Positions 49,986 through 58,324 are shown, numbered from the stretch's first letter. The stretch is 64,000 nt of DNA from Liopterus haemorrhoidalis (GCA_963971575.1 OZ020611.1:58995381-59059380); one strand, 5' to 3'. Numbers and translations are program-made. Notes: generated from the sequence alone by a model not told the origin.

Positions 49986-50219
49986 ACTTATATTTCTTCA
50001 CACGACAACTTTGTTTTTAAAAAGATTTATTTTTAATATTACAAAGTATGTCTTATTTCTAAGGAAGCTGAATCTAAACTGTTTTTCAAAAATACAAAAT
50101 GTGTGAACTATGTTTCATTACAAAATTACCTACTCTAGCATATTATCTAATTACTTAATACTAAGAATGGTTAGGGGTGTCATGTTATCGTTTAGTCAGC
50201 GAGAATCGCTACGGTAACT
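49986..50219 (-). repeat. 3' LTR
   Basis: Starts AGTTACCGTAGCGATTCTCG and ends GAAATATAAGT on the - strand. It contains an AATAAA poly(A) signal (50026-50031) about 40 bases from its 3' end. The first bases also encode the last codons and stop of env. Confidence 0.95.
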
Positions 50220-51900
50220 CCTCCCCCCTTGGAACGAGGCTCCTCCTGGAAGTTCGATGTCTTCTTGACCTTGTTTTGGGCTTGACTCGGTTGTATGTCC
50301 TTGTGAATTTTGATTTTTGTTGGAGTTTTTCTTGATTTTCTTTTTGATCCACTTCGTGATGATCGAACAGGTAATGATTAGGATTCCGATGTAAAGAATC
50401 AATGTCCACAGGCTCGGCATGTTGCGGATGATTTTGGAATTTTGGTGAATTGGTATGGCAGGATTCGATGGTAGTTCTTCCAATTTTAAAGTTTTTAGTT
50501 GAATGGTAAAGTTTGAAAATCTTGGTTTTTGTAGTTGGAGATTCACCTTGTTTAAGATCAGTGGCGTGCCATAACTTTTGTTGTTATAAGTTATTTCTTG
50601 CTGATTTAGGAATAATTTACACTGATCGTTTTTTATCAAAAATATTCCTTTTAGCGTTCTTATTTCTGTTTGTTGTAAACATTTTATGATGATGTTTTCT
50701 TCATTCGGGAATACTCCTAAATACTGATCTATTTTGGATATGTAATCTAACTTGTTTTCTTCGATGGTTAATTTCGTATATTGGCAATACTTTGGGTCTC
50801 CTTGCAGCAATATTTGTTCTTCGCATTTAGATTTGTAATTTGTCTGTAGATGACGGCGACATTGGAACACTTTATTACCTTTAGTACATATGTCGTTTAG
50901 AGGTATTATGTTATTTTTATTTTTCAAAAGATATTTGATATCTGGTATTATTGTAACAAATTCTGACTCGTGTTTTGTAGGTACGGGTCGTAAATAATAC
51001 AAATCATAATTTTGTTCGAAGTCTATTGGAAGTGATAGAAGGTATATTATCTGGTCGCTTTCAATTTTGCAATTAATTTTTAAGATAGATTCGAAGTCCA
51101 ATATATTTTCATAAGTTAGATCAAAAGGTAACTGGTTTTTATAAAATTTTGAAATTTTTTGTAACTCGTTAAATAGTTCTGTAGTTTTTATGATGCTTGG
51201 GTGAAGGGTTTGCAATTTGCAAAAGGTTATAGAATTTTCTACATCTTGAAGAACATTCAAGATTGCGTTATAGAGAATTATTAACTGGTTATATAAGTCT
51301 TTTGCGAATAAAATGTCTGTCTGTTGTATTCTGTCATTGACTATGTCGTTTAATTGGTTTATTCTTGTTTTTAACAATCTTTCGTTATGTTGAATATTCT
51401 GAACGGATGAGTTGAAATTTTCGATAATTTTTTCGTTAATACTGTATTGGAATTTAAGTTGTTCTTGTATGTTAGTTACTTTACCTTTTAATTGGTTTAT
51501 GATTTTATCATATCTTTTGCCATCTTCGGCGTCTAAGTTACCGGATATAGATTTTACTATTGATCCCAATCCGTCAATAAATCCGCGTTTATTCCTAATT
51601 TTAGGATGTATTTTTATGTTGTTAATTTTTTCCTGTGTGGATTTTTGTAAAAATTCAACAATTTTGCCGTAATTATCAATTTCTTTTCTCGTATAGAGAG
51701 TGCTGTTAAAAATTCCGTTTTTTAAATTTTGGTATTGTTCTTTTAAATTTTCATTTTCTTCGTATAAAGGTTCTAAATTGAAGTAATGCACGAAAGTGTG
51801 TTCTGTTTTTTCTAGTTTAGCTGGGCCCAAATTTATAGGTAGAACTCCGAGATTATTAGAGATATCTTTTAAGATTGCTCCTTGTCCCAATGCGAACAGC
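50196..51900 (-). CDS. env: Env, errantivirus / baculovirus-F-like fusion glycoprotein (exon 2)
   Basis: About 564 residues from the TTG at 51890, open back to the acceptor at 51901. A furin-type RNKR at residues 99-102 is followed by GFIDGLGS, the fusion-peptide start typical of errantivirus Env and baculovirus F proteins; then coiled-coil-rich segments (about 120-250), a Cys-containing ectodomain, a transmembrane helix at about 492-514 and a ~50-residue tail. The first ATG in the frame is at residue 491, next to the membrane segment, so translation cannot begin here; an AG acceptor (TATTCCAG) sits exactly at the frame's 5' side. The frame overlaps the end of pol by 32 bases and its last codons and stop are inside the 3' LTR. 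Known role of the family: membrane fusion for cell entry. Activity of this copy is not shown. Confidence 0.9.
50220..50230 (-). other. polypurine tract
   Basis: AAGGGGGGAGG on the - strand, directly abutting the 3' LTR; expected primer site for plus-strand DNA synthesis. It lies within the env coding region. Confidence 0.85.
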
Positions 51901-54900
51901 CTGGAATATTTTTAAATTTGTAAGTTTTTTGTTTAGGTCTTTTTATGTTAGATAGGTGGATTTTAGTTTGCGTGTTACCATGTCTCGTTTTAATTTTGCC
52001 GGTTTTACGCGCTTTATTAATTTCTATTAATTTTTCGGGGGTATATTTATTTTTTGTTTTAGATTGTTTTTGTTTATTTTTTATAAGTACTTGTTCAGGG
52101 ATTTCCGGGGTTTCTTCGCGATTTTTATTTTCAGTCTCTATTACTTTTTCTTTATGTTTTTGTAATTTATCATTTATTTCTTGATACAAAATTTTAAGTT
52201 TATTTTTATGGTTAATTATATAGTTGTTAAGTAATTGTTTTTCTAGGTCTATACCGAAAGGGGATTCTAGGTCTAAATTTCCGTAAATTATGTCGAAGGG
52301 TTTTAATTTTGTTGTACTGTGGATCGAGTTATTGTAGGCTAGTACGGCGTAGTTAACTTTCGTATCTATTGTCTCATTTTTAAATTCTTCTTGATTGTTC
52401 AGAAGTCTGACATGTTCAATCAAGGTAGAATGGAACCTTTCTATTAATCCGTTTGATTCCGGATGTTGTGAGCTTACGAAATGAATTTGGATTTTATGCA
52501 GTTCTAATAGTTCTCTAACTAATGAATTTTTAAACTCGATACCGTTATCAGAAATTATTTGTATTGGTATGCCATGGTGCGTGAAGTGATTTATTAAATT
52601 GCGAACGATTTCGATGCCTTGAATAGAGTCCAGCTTATATGCATGTGCGAATTTTGAAAAGGAGTCTATTACTGTTAGGAATTTTTGTTTATCAAGACTG
52701 ATACTATCAATGTGTATTATTTCAAAGGGTTTGACTGCAGTGGGAGTGACATTAAATTTTAAATTTAGGGGGTTCCTATCATATTTTGTGACTTGACAGA
52801 CTTGACAACTATTAATAAATGTTTGTATCGATTTTCTCTGTTTGGGCCAATAATAATTTTGCTTAATTCTCTGTTCCGTTTCGTCTATTCCGCGATGATT
52901 TGTTTTGCCTTCGTGGAAACCGCGTATTATTTGAATTATTTCGTGTTCATCTGATACGTCCGTTAAATAATTTGTGCATTTTATCATGGAGATATTAGAA
53001 TTTTTGAAATAGGTTTGTAATACAACACTAAATTTTTCGTAAAGTTCATTCTCGAAATAAATATGATATTTGACCTTAGGGGCAATATATTCTTTTATAA
53101 AGTCAATCATTTCTTTTTCATAGTTAAATTTGGAAAATTGTACTAGAAATCTCTGCTTATTGTTATGTATTTTAATAATTTTTAGTTTGCTAGGGCTATG
53201 TTCAACTTCGGAAACGATAATTTGGTTTTTTCCTACATTAACCGCACAATTGACAATAGGGATGCCTACTATAGGATTTTCTCTATTTGAATGCACCGTC
53301 ACATCGCTATCACTTATCGTATCATCATCATTATTGTCTTTTTGTGATTTGTCACCTACTTCTACAACTAATGATTCAATATCATCTTGGGTGTTATTAG
53401 TATTATCGTTAGTTCCGATCTGTCTGTTAAAATTATCCATAAATTTATGAAAGTGCTCCATATTATCGGTATCATTTGCGTTAAGTTCATAATTTGGGGG
53501 TTGCGCTTCGGGAATTTTGAAAACTGATATAAGTATATCGGTATTATTGAAGATATACTGTAGCATTAGCTTGACTTCTTTCCAGTCTAGATTATCAAGA
53601 CCAGAGGCGAGTCTCGGGATACTTAAATTTCTTATTTTATTTTTAGTGCAGAATTTTTTCAAATTTAATAATGTGTAAAATACGTCTTGTTTTGTGGGTT
53701 TATTAAAGTACCTTTCTTTCGTAATTAAGTATAATAGAAAACGGTTTTTATCCTTTAAGTATACTAAGTTATGAAGCTTTGGATTTTGTCTATTTAATTT
53801 TTCAATGTTTTTAAATTTGTCTCTAAATTGTTTCGCGATACCGTTTGACATTTGTAAGTCTTTACTTACGCAGTGCGCTAGGTTACTGTCAAAAGGGGCG
53901 TCAAAGAGATCTCCTTCTACTTCTAAAATATTGTTACAGTTAGAACTAATTTTTTGTTTCGTGTCTAAAAAGTTTTTGTAAATATCAAGGGGTGAATTAT
54001 TCTCTAAATTTTGGGGTAAATTTTGAGTTTTGTTTTCTAAATTTTGAGGTATTCGACTAAGGGCATCGGCGTTGGTATTTAGTTTTCCTTTTTTATAAAT
54101 AATCTCATAGGTGAATTCTTCCAGTTTTAATCGCCAACGGATTAATTTTTGGCTGCATTGTTTTAAAGAAAAAAGCCATTGGAGAGGTCTATGGTCGGTG
54201 TAAATTTTGAACTTTCGTCCAAAGAGATACGGACGGAAGTACTGTGTCGCCCACACAATTGCAAGGAGTTCTTTCTCGATTGTGGAATAGTTTATCTCTG
54301 AGTCATTCAGAGTTCTGCTGGCGTACGCAACTGGCAGGTCATTGCCTAAGCTGCCTTGAGATAAAACGGCTCCAATTGCAAGGTTACTCGCGTCACATGT
54401 TAGATTAAATTCCTTATCAAAATCGGGATACTGTAATAAGGGCTCGTTGATCAACAGGTTTTTGCAGGTTTCAAAACATTGTCTATAGTCAGTGTCATTT
54501 ATGTCTATGATCGCGTCCTTTTTTAAACATTTAGTCAGGGGTTTTGTGATTTTGGCGAAATCTTTTATGAATTTTCTATAATAGCCTAATAGTCCAAGGA
54601 AACCTTTAATTTGTTTAGTTGTTTTTGGGATAGGATAATTTTGAATTGCCGAAATTTTATCAGGGTTGGGTCGAACGCCTTCAGGGGTTACGATGTGCCC
54701 TAGATAAGCGACTTCTTTTTGCAAGAACTCAGACTTATCCAACTGAATTTTAAAATTTGAATTTCTAAGACGGTCAAATACTAATTTTAAGTTATTTATG
54801 TGTTCTTGTAAACTGGTGCTAAAAATGATTATGTCGTCTAGGTAAACGAGGCATTTTTCATTTGTTAGACCGCGCAGGATATTATCCATTACACGTTGGA

Positions 54901-56179
54901 AGGTAGCAGGCGCGTTTTTTAGTCCGAAGGGCATACGCAGAAATTCGTAATGTCCTTCTTCAGTGTTAAAAGCAGTTTTCGCGATGTCATTTTCGTCCAT
55001 TTCGATCTGGTGAAAACCAGACGCCAGGTCAAGGGTAGTAAAGTACTGGCAACGTCCAAGTTTGTCAAGTAAGTCCGTGATGTTTGGCAAAGGGTATTTG
55101 TCTCCGATTGTCTTGTCGTTTAGCTTGCGATAATCGATAACGATTCTCCATTTTTTCTTACCAGACGCATCTAGTTTCTTGGGCACAACCCAGATAGGGG
55201 AAGACCATGGAGAATTGGAGGGTCTAATTATATTTTCATCAAGCATTTTTTGAATTTGGGACCTAACTTCCTGCCTATGAATATTTGGGTACCTATATGA
55301 TTTTGTATAGATTGGCAGTTCATCTTGTGTTTTTATAGTATGTTTTATCTGATTAGTGAAAGATAATTTTTGGTTTTCTAAATAGAATATGTCTGAATAT
55401 TCTTTTATTAATTTTTCGATAGCTACCTTCTCTTCGTCATTCATGTGATCGGTTCTAAATTTTGAATAATCGAGTTGAAATTTATTGACATGTGAGAAAT
55501 TTACGTTTGGACTCTTATATGTGTCGTAATTTTCAAGTTTTTCTACAATTATCGGGTTTTTAAATTCAAAAGCTACTTCATTGTCTGATTTGTTAATTAT
55601 TGTACATAATGCGTGAGAATTTTTTGCAATGGTTACACATTCCGGTATTATTAAATTTTTAGTTTTTATTTGAGGAACTAAGACTGTACCATCTCGTTCA
55701 GTGACCTTAATTTTGATAATTTTTTCCGAATTAGGTTCTACTATTTTTCTTATTGTTGTGGACAGATTGTTTAAGTTAGAGTTCACTTTGAAATTGTGGT
55801 ATTGAATTTTTATTTTAGAATTTGGTGTAATTAATAGGTCTTTATTAGTGTCTATTATGATTTTTAATTTTTTTAAATTGTCCATACCTAATAACATGTC
55901 AAATTGATCGTGGAATTTAAACAGGTGATATTTAAGTTGTGAATTATTTTTACAATTAAATATTTTTGAGATGGGCACTTGCGTGCTATAAAGTTCGGTA
56001 GATGTACCATGAGCAGAGGTAATCTGAAATGGATCTTTAGTAATAAAATTTTTATAATATTTTTGCGCAATGTTAGGTATTATGAAGGATTTCGTACTGC
56101 CGGTGTCTATTAATATTTTTAAATTATTTTCGGGAACTACGATAAAGGGTAGCTTGCTTTGGTTATTTGCTAAATTCAT
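51869..56179 (-). CDS. pol: Pol polyprotein with inserted macrodomain
   Basis: 1436 codons, uninterrupted. Domains by residue: aspartic protease (DTGS at 25-28); reverse transcriptase (about 300-500, YLDD at 446-449); RNase H (CDAS at 594-597, TDHRPL at 661-666); TARG1-like macrodomain (about 750-890); an acidic Asn/Asp-rich linker (about 895-985) and a conserved-looking spacer; integrase with zinc-binding His1089, His1095, Cys1125, Cys1128 and catalytic Asp1158, Asp1211, Glu1247 (D,D-35-E). All catalytic residues are present. The ATG at 56179 overlaps the gag stop (TAATG) and pol is in the -1 frame relative to gag, so expression may be by termination-reinitiation or -1 frameshifting; no classic slippery heptamer is seen. 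Errantivirus Pol proteins of the 17.6/gypsy type are usually about 1000-1100 residues; the excess here is largely the macrodomain and linker. Confidence 0.95.
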   Translation of the reverse strand: MNLANNQSKLPFIVVPENNLKILIDTGSTKSFIIPNIAQKYYKNFITKDPFQITSAHGTSTELYSTQVPISKIFNCKNNSQLKYHLFKFHDQFDMLLGMDNLKKLKIIIDTNKDLLITPNSKIKIQYHNFKVNSNLNNLSTTIRKIVEPNSEKIIKIKVTERDGTVLVPQIKTKNLIIPECVTIAKNSHALCTIINKSDNEVAFEFKNPIIVEKLENYDTYKSPNVNFSHVNKFQLDYSKFRTDHMNDEEKVAIEKLIKEYSDIFYLENQKLSFTNQIKHTIKTQDELPIYTKSYRYPNIHRQEVRSQIQKMLDENIIRPSNSPWSSPIWVVPKKLDASGKKKWRIVIDYRKLNDKTIGDKYPLPNITDLLDKLGRCQYFTTLDLASGFHQIEMDENDIAKTAFNTEEGHYEFLRMPFGLKNAPATFQRVMDNILRGLTNEKCLVYLDDIIIFSTSLQEHINNLKLVFDRLRNSNFKIQLDKSEFLQKEVAYLGHIVTPEGVRPNPDKISAIQNYPIPKTTKQIKGFLGLLGYYRKFIKDFAKITKPLTKCLKKDAIIDINDTDYRQCFETCKNLLINEPLLQYPDFDKEFNLTCDASNLAIGAVLSQGSLGNDLPVAYASRTLNDSEINYSTIEKELLAIVWATQYFRPYLFGRKFKIYTDHRPLQWLFSLKQCSQKLIRWRLKLEEFTYEIIYKKGKLNTNADALSRIPQNLENKTQNLPQNLENNSPLDIYKNFLDTKQKISSNCNNILEVEGDLFDAPFDSNLAHCVSKDLQMSNGIAKQFRDKFKNIEKLNRQNPKLHNLVYLKDKNRFLLYLITKERYFNKPTKQDVFYTLLNLKKFCTKNKIRNLSIPRLASGLDNLDWKEVKLMLQYIFNNTDILISVFKIPEAQPPNYELNANDTDNMEHFHKFMDNFNRQIGTNDNTNNTQDDIESLVVEVGDKSQKDNNDDDTISDSDVTVHSNRENPIVGIPIVNCAVNVGKNQIIVSEVEHSPSKLKIIKIHNNKQRFLVQFSKFNYEKEMIDFIKEYIAPKVKYHIYFENELYEKFSVVLQTYFKNSNISMIKCTNYLTDVSDEHEIIQIIRGFHEGKTNHRGIDETEQRIKQNYYWPKQRKSIQTFINSCQVCQVTKYDRNPLNLKFNVTPTAVKPFEIIHIDSISLDKQKFLTVIDSFSKFAHAYKLDSIQGIEIVRNLINHFTHHGIPIQIISDNGIEFKNSLVRELLELHKIQIHFVSSQHPESNGLIERFHSTLIEHVRLLNNQEEFKNETIDTKVNYAVLAYNNSIHSTTKLKPFDIIYGNLDLESPFGIDLEKQLLNNYIINHKNKLKILYQEINDKLQKHKEKVIETENKNREETPEIPEQVLIKNKQKQSKTKNKYTPEKLIEINKARKTGKIKTRHGNTQTKIHLSNIKRPKQKTYKFKNIPGCSHWDKEQS
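51901..51913 (-). promoter_or_regulatory. env splice acceptor
   Basis: AAAAATATTCCAG on the - strand, ending at 51901. It lies inside the 3' end of pol and immediately opens the env frame. Confidence 0.65.
53510..53932 (-). other. TARG1/OARD1-like macrodomain within Pol
   Basis: Pol residues about 750-890. It opens with EVEGDLFDAPFDSNLAHCVS (strand plus the GD...H.VS ADP-ribose loop), continues DLQMSNGIAKQFRDKF, then LLYLITKERYFNKPT, then NLSIPRLASGLDNLDWKEV and an ILISVF end. TARG1/OARD1 proteins hydrolyse ADP-ribose from acidic side chains using a Lys in the LITK segment and an Asp in the GLD segment. Both align here (Lys821, 53717-53719; Asp862, 53594-53596). The usual 'MGAG(I/A)' loop is MSNGI. 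Domain identity is from sequence recognition; activity is inferred. Proteolytic release as a separate protein is possible but no cleavage site is evident. Confidence 0.88.
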
Positions 56180-57486
56180 TAAATCAAAATGTCGGGAGTA
56201 TCGGGGTCCGAGGCCGCTTCGTCTAAAAAATAGTTTTCGGCTTCGTTTCCTAAATCTAATGGGTTTTCGAAATTGTTTTCAACAATTTCTTGGTAATTTT
56301 GATCTTGATCAATTTGATCATTGTTTTCATAATGATTTATTTCGGTTTCATCTATGTTGTAGAGTTCTTCCGCGATATATTTCGGAAAATATGGCCTAAT
56401 TTGCGCGGACGGGTTTCTAAATTGATTTGATGGACCGGGTCTAGGTTGATTAAATTGTGTATTTCGAGTTGTAATACTCATCGGTGTAGGTTTTGGATAT
56501 TGTTGATTATTTTGGTTATTTGTAAAAGTTCTAGTGGTGGGTGCTACGTTTCTTTGCGCATTAAAAGGTTGATTATTAGGTTTTACAAACGGTTTTGTAA
56601 AAGAAAATTGATTGTTGCGCGGGACGCTTGTTAACTGGAGTGGTTTTACGTTATTAGTTTTGTAATTTTGTGTTTGAGGCTTTGTATTAAATTTTTGCGA
56701 GTCAATTTTAAAGTATTTCGGGTTATTTTGAAATTGGAAATCATTTGTTAGCATATTTAATGCGGAATTCAAGTCACTTGGATTTTTAGCTCGCATTAAT
56801 TGGCCTATTGGTTCTCTTAATCCTCTGAGTAGGATTCTCAGTGCGTAATTTCTAAAATATGCAGATAATATACGCGCTTCAACAATATCGGTACTGTTTG
56901 TCGTAATGTATGATATTTGGAGGTTTAAAACGTGTTGTAATTTATTATAAAAGTCGAAAACGTTCTCGTTTGGACTTTGTTTTAGCTCGGTCATTTCTAT
57001 GTTAAGCGTGTAAGAATCGCGTTTGTCCGCGTATGTATTAATTAGGGCTAACTTTAAATCGTGCCAGGTTGTAATTATACAACCAGATATATTGATGGCG
57101 GCTTCGCCTTTAATTTTTGACAAGATGCTACTCATGAGGTACTCATTTTGAAAGTCCTCAGGGTCTCTTGTATTATAGAATTTATTTACAAGTTTCTCGC
57201 ATATTTCTATAAAACGAGGTAACAATTCTCTATGCCCGTGAAAATCAGGTATCATCTGAATATACTCTTTTTTGAGTGTATGGAGGGCAGGGGCATTACT
57301 AGGGTTTGTAGCCAGGTTTACTGGTGCTACTAGATTTGTATTATTTACTGCCATGTTTAATCGGCTTTGTTTAATATAAATATTATTAGTGAGCGATTCA
57401 CTTAAATTTTGAATACGATCCTCTGGATCGGAGTCAGATTCAGATATTTTAATAACCTTAGATGAGTCAAGACCTCTAAATTCCAT
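56179..57486 (-). CDS. gag: Gag polyprotein
   Basis: 435 codons, ATG at 57486, stop TAA at 56179-56181. Residues about 70-255 form the helical capsid-like region typical of insect Ty3/Gypsy Gag: DFHGHRELLPRFIEICEKLV early, then a late RILLRGLREPIGQLMRAKNP. The C-terminal 180 residues are Asn/Gln/Pro/Arg-rich and carry no CCHC zinc knuckle, as is usual in errantivirus Gag, which bind RNA with basic low-complexity tails. The last residues are acidic. Gag would assemble the particle in the cytoplasm. It follows a short upstream frame that ends 8 bases before its start. Confidence 0.92.
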   Translation of the reverse strand: MEFRGLDSSKVIKISESDSDPEDRIQNLSESLTNNIYIKQSRLNMAVNNTNLVAPVNLATNPSNAPALHTLKKEYIQMIPDFHGHRELLPRFIEICEKLVNKFYNTRDPEDFQNEYLMSSILSKIKGEAAINISGCIITTWHDLKLALINTYADKRDSYTLNIEMTELKQSPNENVFDFYNKLQHVLNLQISYITTNSTDIVEARILSAYFRNYALRILLRGLREPIGQLMRAKNPSDLNSALNMLTNDFQFQNNPKYFKIDSQKFNTKPQTQNYKTNNVKPLQLTSVPRNNQFSFTKPFVKPNNQPFNAQRNVAPTTRTFTNNQNNQQYPKPTPMSITTRNTQFNQPRPGPSNQFRNPSAQIRPYFPKYIAEELYNIDETEINHYENNDQIDQDQNYQEIVENNFENPLDLGNEAENYFLDEAASDPDTPDILI

Positions 57487-57491
57487 ATGGT

Positions 57492-57497
57492 ACTTAC
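57492..57497 (-). promoter_or_regulatory. env splice donor
   Basis: GTAAGT, a consensus donor, 6 bases upstream of the gag ATG; paired with the acceptor at 51901 it would remove about 5.6 kb containing gag and nearly all of pol. Confidence 0.65.
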
Positions 57498-57520
57498 AGT
57501 AATGTGAGTGTCCACTTCAT
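57498..57520 (-). CDS. Env leader exon / 8-codon upstream ORF
   Basis: The ATG at 57518-57520 is the first AUG after the 5' LTR. In unspliced RNA it runs 8 codons, mostly hydrophobic, and stops at a TAA (57494-57496) lying within the splice donor, eight bases upstream of the gag ATG. If the donor at 57497 is used, two bases of the last codon remain and the env acceptor supplies one, restoring the env frame, so the exon would provide Env's Met and the start of a signal peptide. Phase and hydrophobicity are seen directly; splicing is inferred. Confidence 0.7.
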
Positions 57521-57762
57521 GTCCTGTAAGGTCCTTCTTTGGGTGGTCGATTGACTCAGGGCTCAACGTTCCTTCGATTGATATTCGGTCAGCTCGGAGG
57601 GATGTGATGAGCGTGAAGTTGCTTCTTTCGATGGTGATGCTTGTTATGTGCACTAACGCGAACACACTTCGAAAGTCAAGTTTATTTATTTTTTTTAAAT
57701 GTTCGATACCAATTAATCACTGGTGTGAAAACAAATTATGTACGTTAATTTGTTTTGGTATT

Positions 57763-57780
57763 CCTACCACGACTGCGCCA
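57763..57780 (-). other. primer binding site
   Basis: TGGCGCAGTCGTGGTAGG on the - strand immediately follows the 5' LTR (sharing its last T). TGGCGCAGTC resembles the tRNA-Ser-type site I recall for 17.6/297 elements; the tRNA assignment is from memory. Confidence 0.75.
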
Positions 57781-58011
57781 CTTATATTTCTTCACACGAC
57801 AACTTTGTTTTTAAAAAGATTTATTTTTAATATTACAAAGTATGTCTTATTTCTAAGGAAGCTGAATCTAAACTGTTTTTCAAAAATACAAAATGTGTGA
57901 ACTATGTTTCATTACAAAATTACCTACTCTAGCATATTATCTAATTACTTAATACTAAGAATGGTTAGGGGTGTCATGTTATCGTTTAGTCAGCGAGAAT
58001 CGCTACGGTAA

Positions 58012-58013
<2 letters not shown>
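57780..58013 (-). repeat. 5' LTR
   Basis: Same 234 bases as 49986-50219 with no difference seen. Expected to hold promoter and transcription start; no convincing TATA box was identified, consistent with Inr-driven errantivirus promoters. Confidence 0.95.

Positions 58014-58052
<39 letters not shown>
58014..58052. repeat. (TA)n microsatellite
   Basis: About 19 TA units. Supplied the TATATA target site of the retroelement. A matching (AT)n run lies at 58324-58352. Confidence 0.95.
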
Positions 58053-58055
<3 letters not shown>

Positions 58056-58096
58056 AATAATGAAATTATTTTGAATTAACAGTATAAAGTTATTTT

Positions 58097-58321
58097 AAGA
58101 ATGAAAATTGATATCAAAAATACAACCTCCCCGGGAATCGAACCCGCATCCTAGAGATTACGTATATGTAATATGTTAATTGAAGTCACGACTTGTCCAC
58201 TGATATCAAATGCAATTCTCTCATGCCTCCATGGCTCTGTGGCAGGAGACTGAGACGCGTAATCTCTAGGATGCGGGTTCGATTCCCGGGGAGGTTGTAT
58301 TTTTGATATCAATTTTCATTC

Positions 58322-58324
<3 letters not shown>
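58097..58324. repeat. tRNA-like inverted repeat (SINE pair)
   Basis: Arms of about 66 bases (58097-58162 and 58256-58324) are near-perfect reverse complements. The right arm plus part of the spacer reads on + like a tRNA: GCCTCCATGGCTCTGTGGCA (acceptor and A box), a GAGA/TCTC anticodon-stem-like pair, GGGTTCGATTCCC (B box) and GGGGAGGT closing the acceptor with GCCTCC. The anticodon loop lacks U33 and flanks extend as a repeat (gttgtatttttgatatc), so a tRNA-derived SINE or foldback is likelier than a functional tRNA. Confidence 0.7.

Larger units (their letters stand above)
49986..58013 (-). mobile_element. env-bearing Ty3/Gypsy (errantivirus-like) endogenous retroelement
   Basis: An 8.03-kb element with 234-bp LTRs that look base-for-base identical, TATATA duplications (49980-49985, 58014-58019), a primer binding site, a polypurine tract and three open frames: gag, pol, env. 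Order and Env type match insect errantiviruses (gypsy, 17.6, 297 group), which also favour TATATA-like targets. It lies antisense to the NELL gene inside one intron. Intact frames plus identical LTRs indicate a recent insertion. Distinctive features are a TARG1-like macrodomain in Pol and an Env whose start is supplied by splicing. Confidence 0.95.

Noticed and set aside
51412..53450. Hydrophobic + strand frames opposite pol and env
   Set aside because: Antisense shadows of the retroelement genes; AT-rich coding sequence reads as hydrophobic on the other strand.
57402..57665. 87-codon frame overlapping the gag start
   Set aside because: It begins at GTG, not ATG; its frame does not match env at the splice acceptor, and no protein text is recognisable.
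58200..58290. Functional tRNA gene
   Set aside because: Anticodon loop lacks U33, the T stem has a mismatch, and both flanks extend as an inverted repeat, so a SINE-type origin is preferred.
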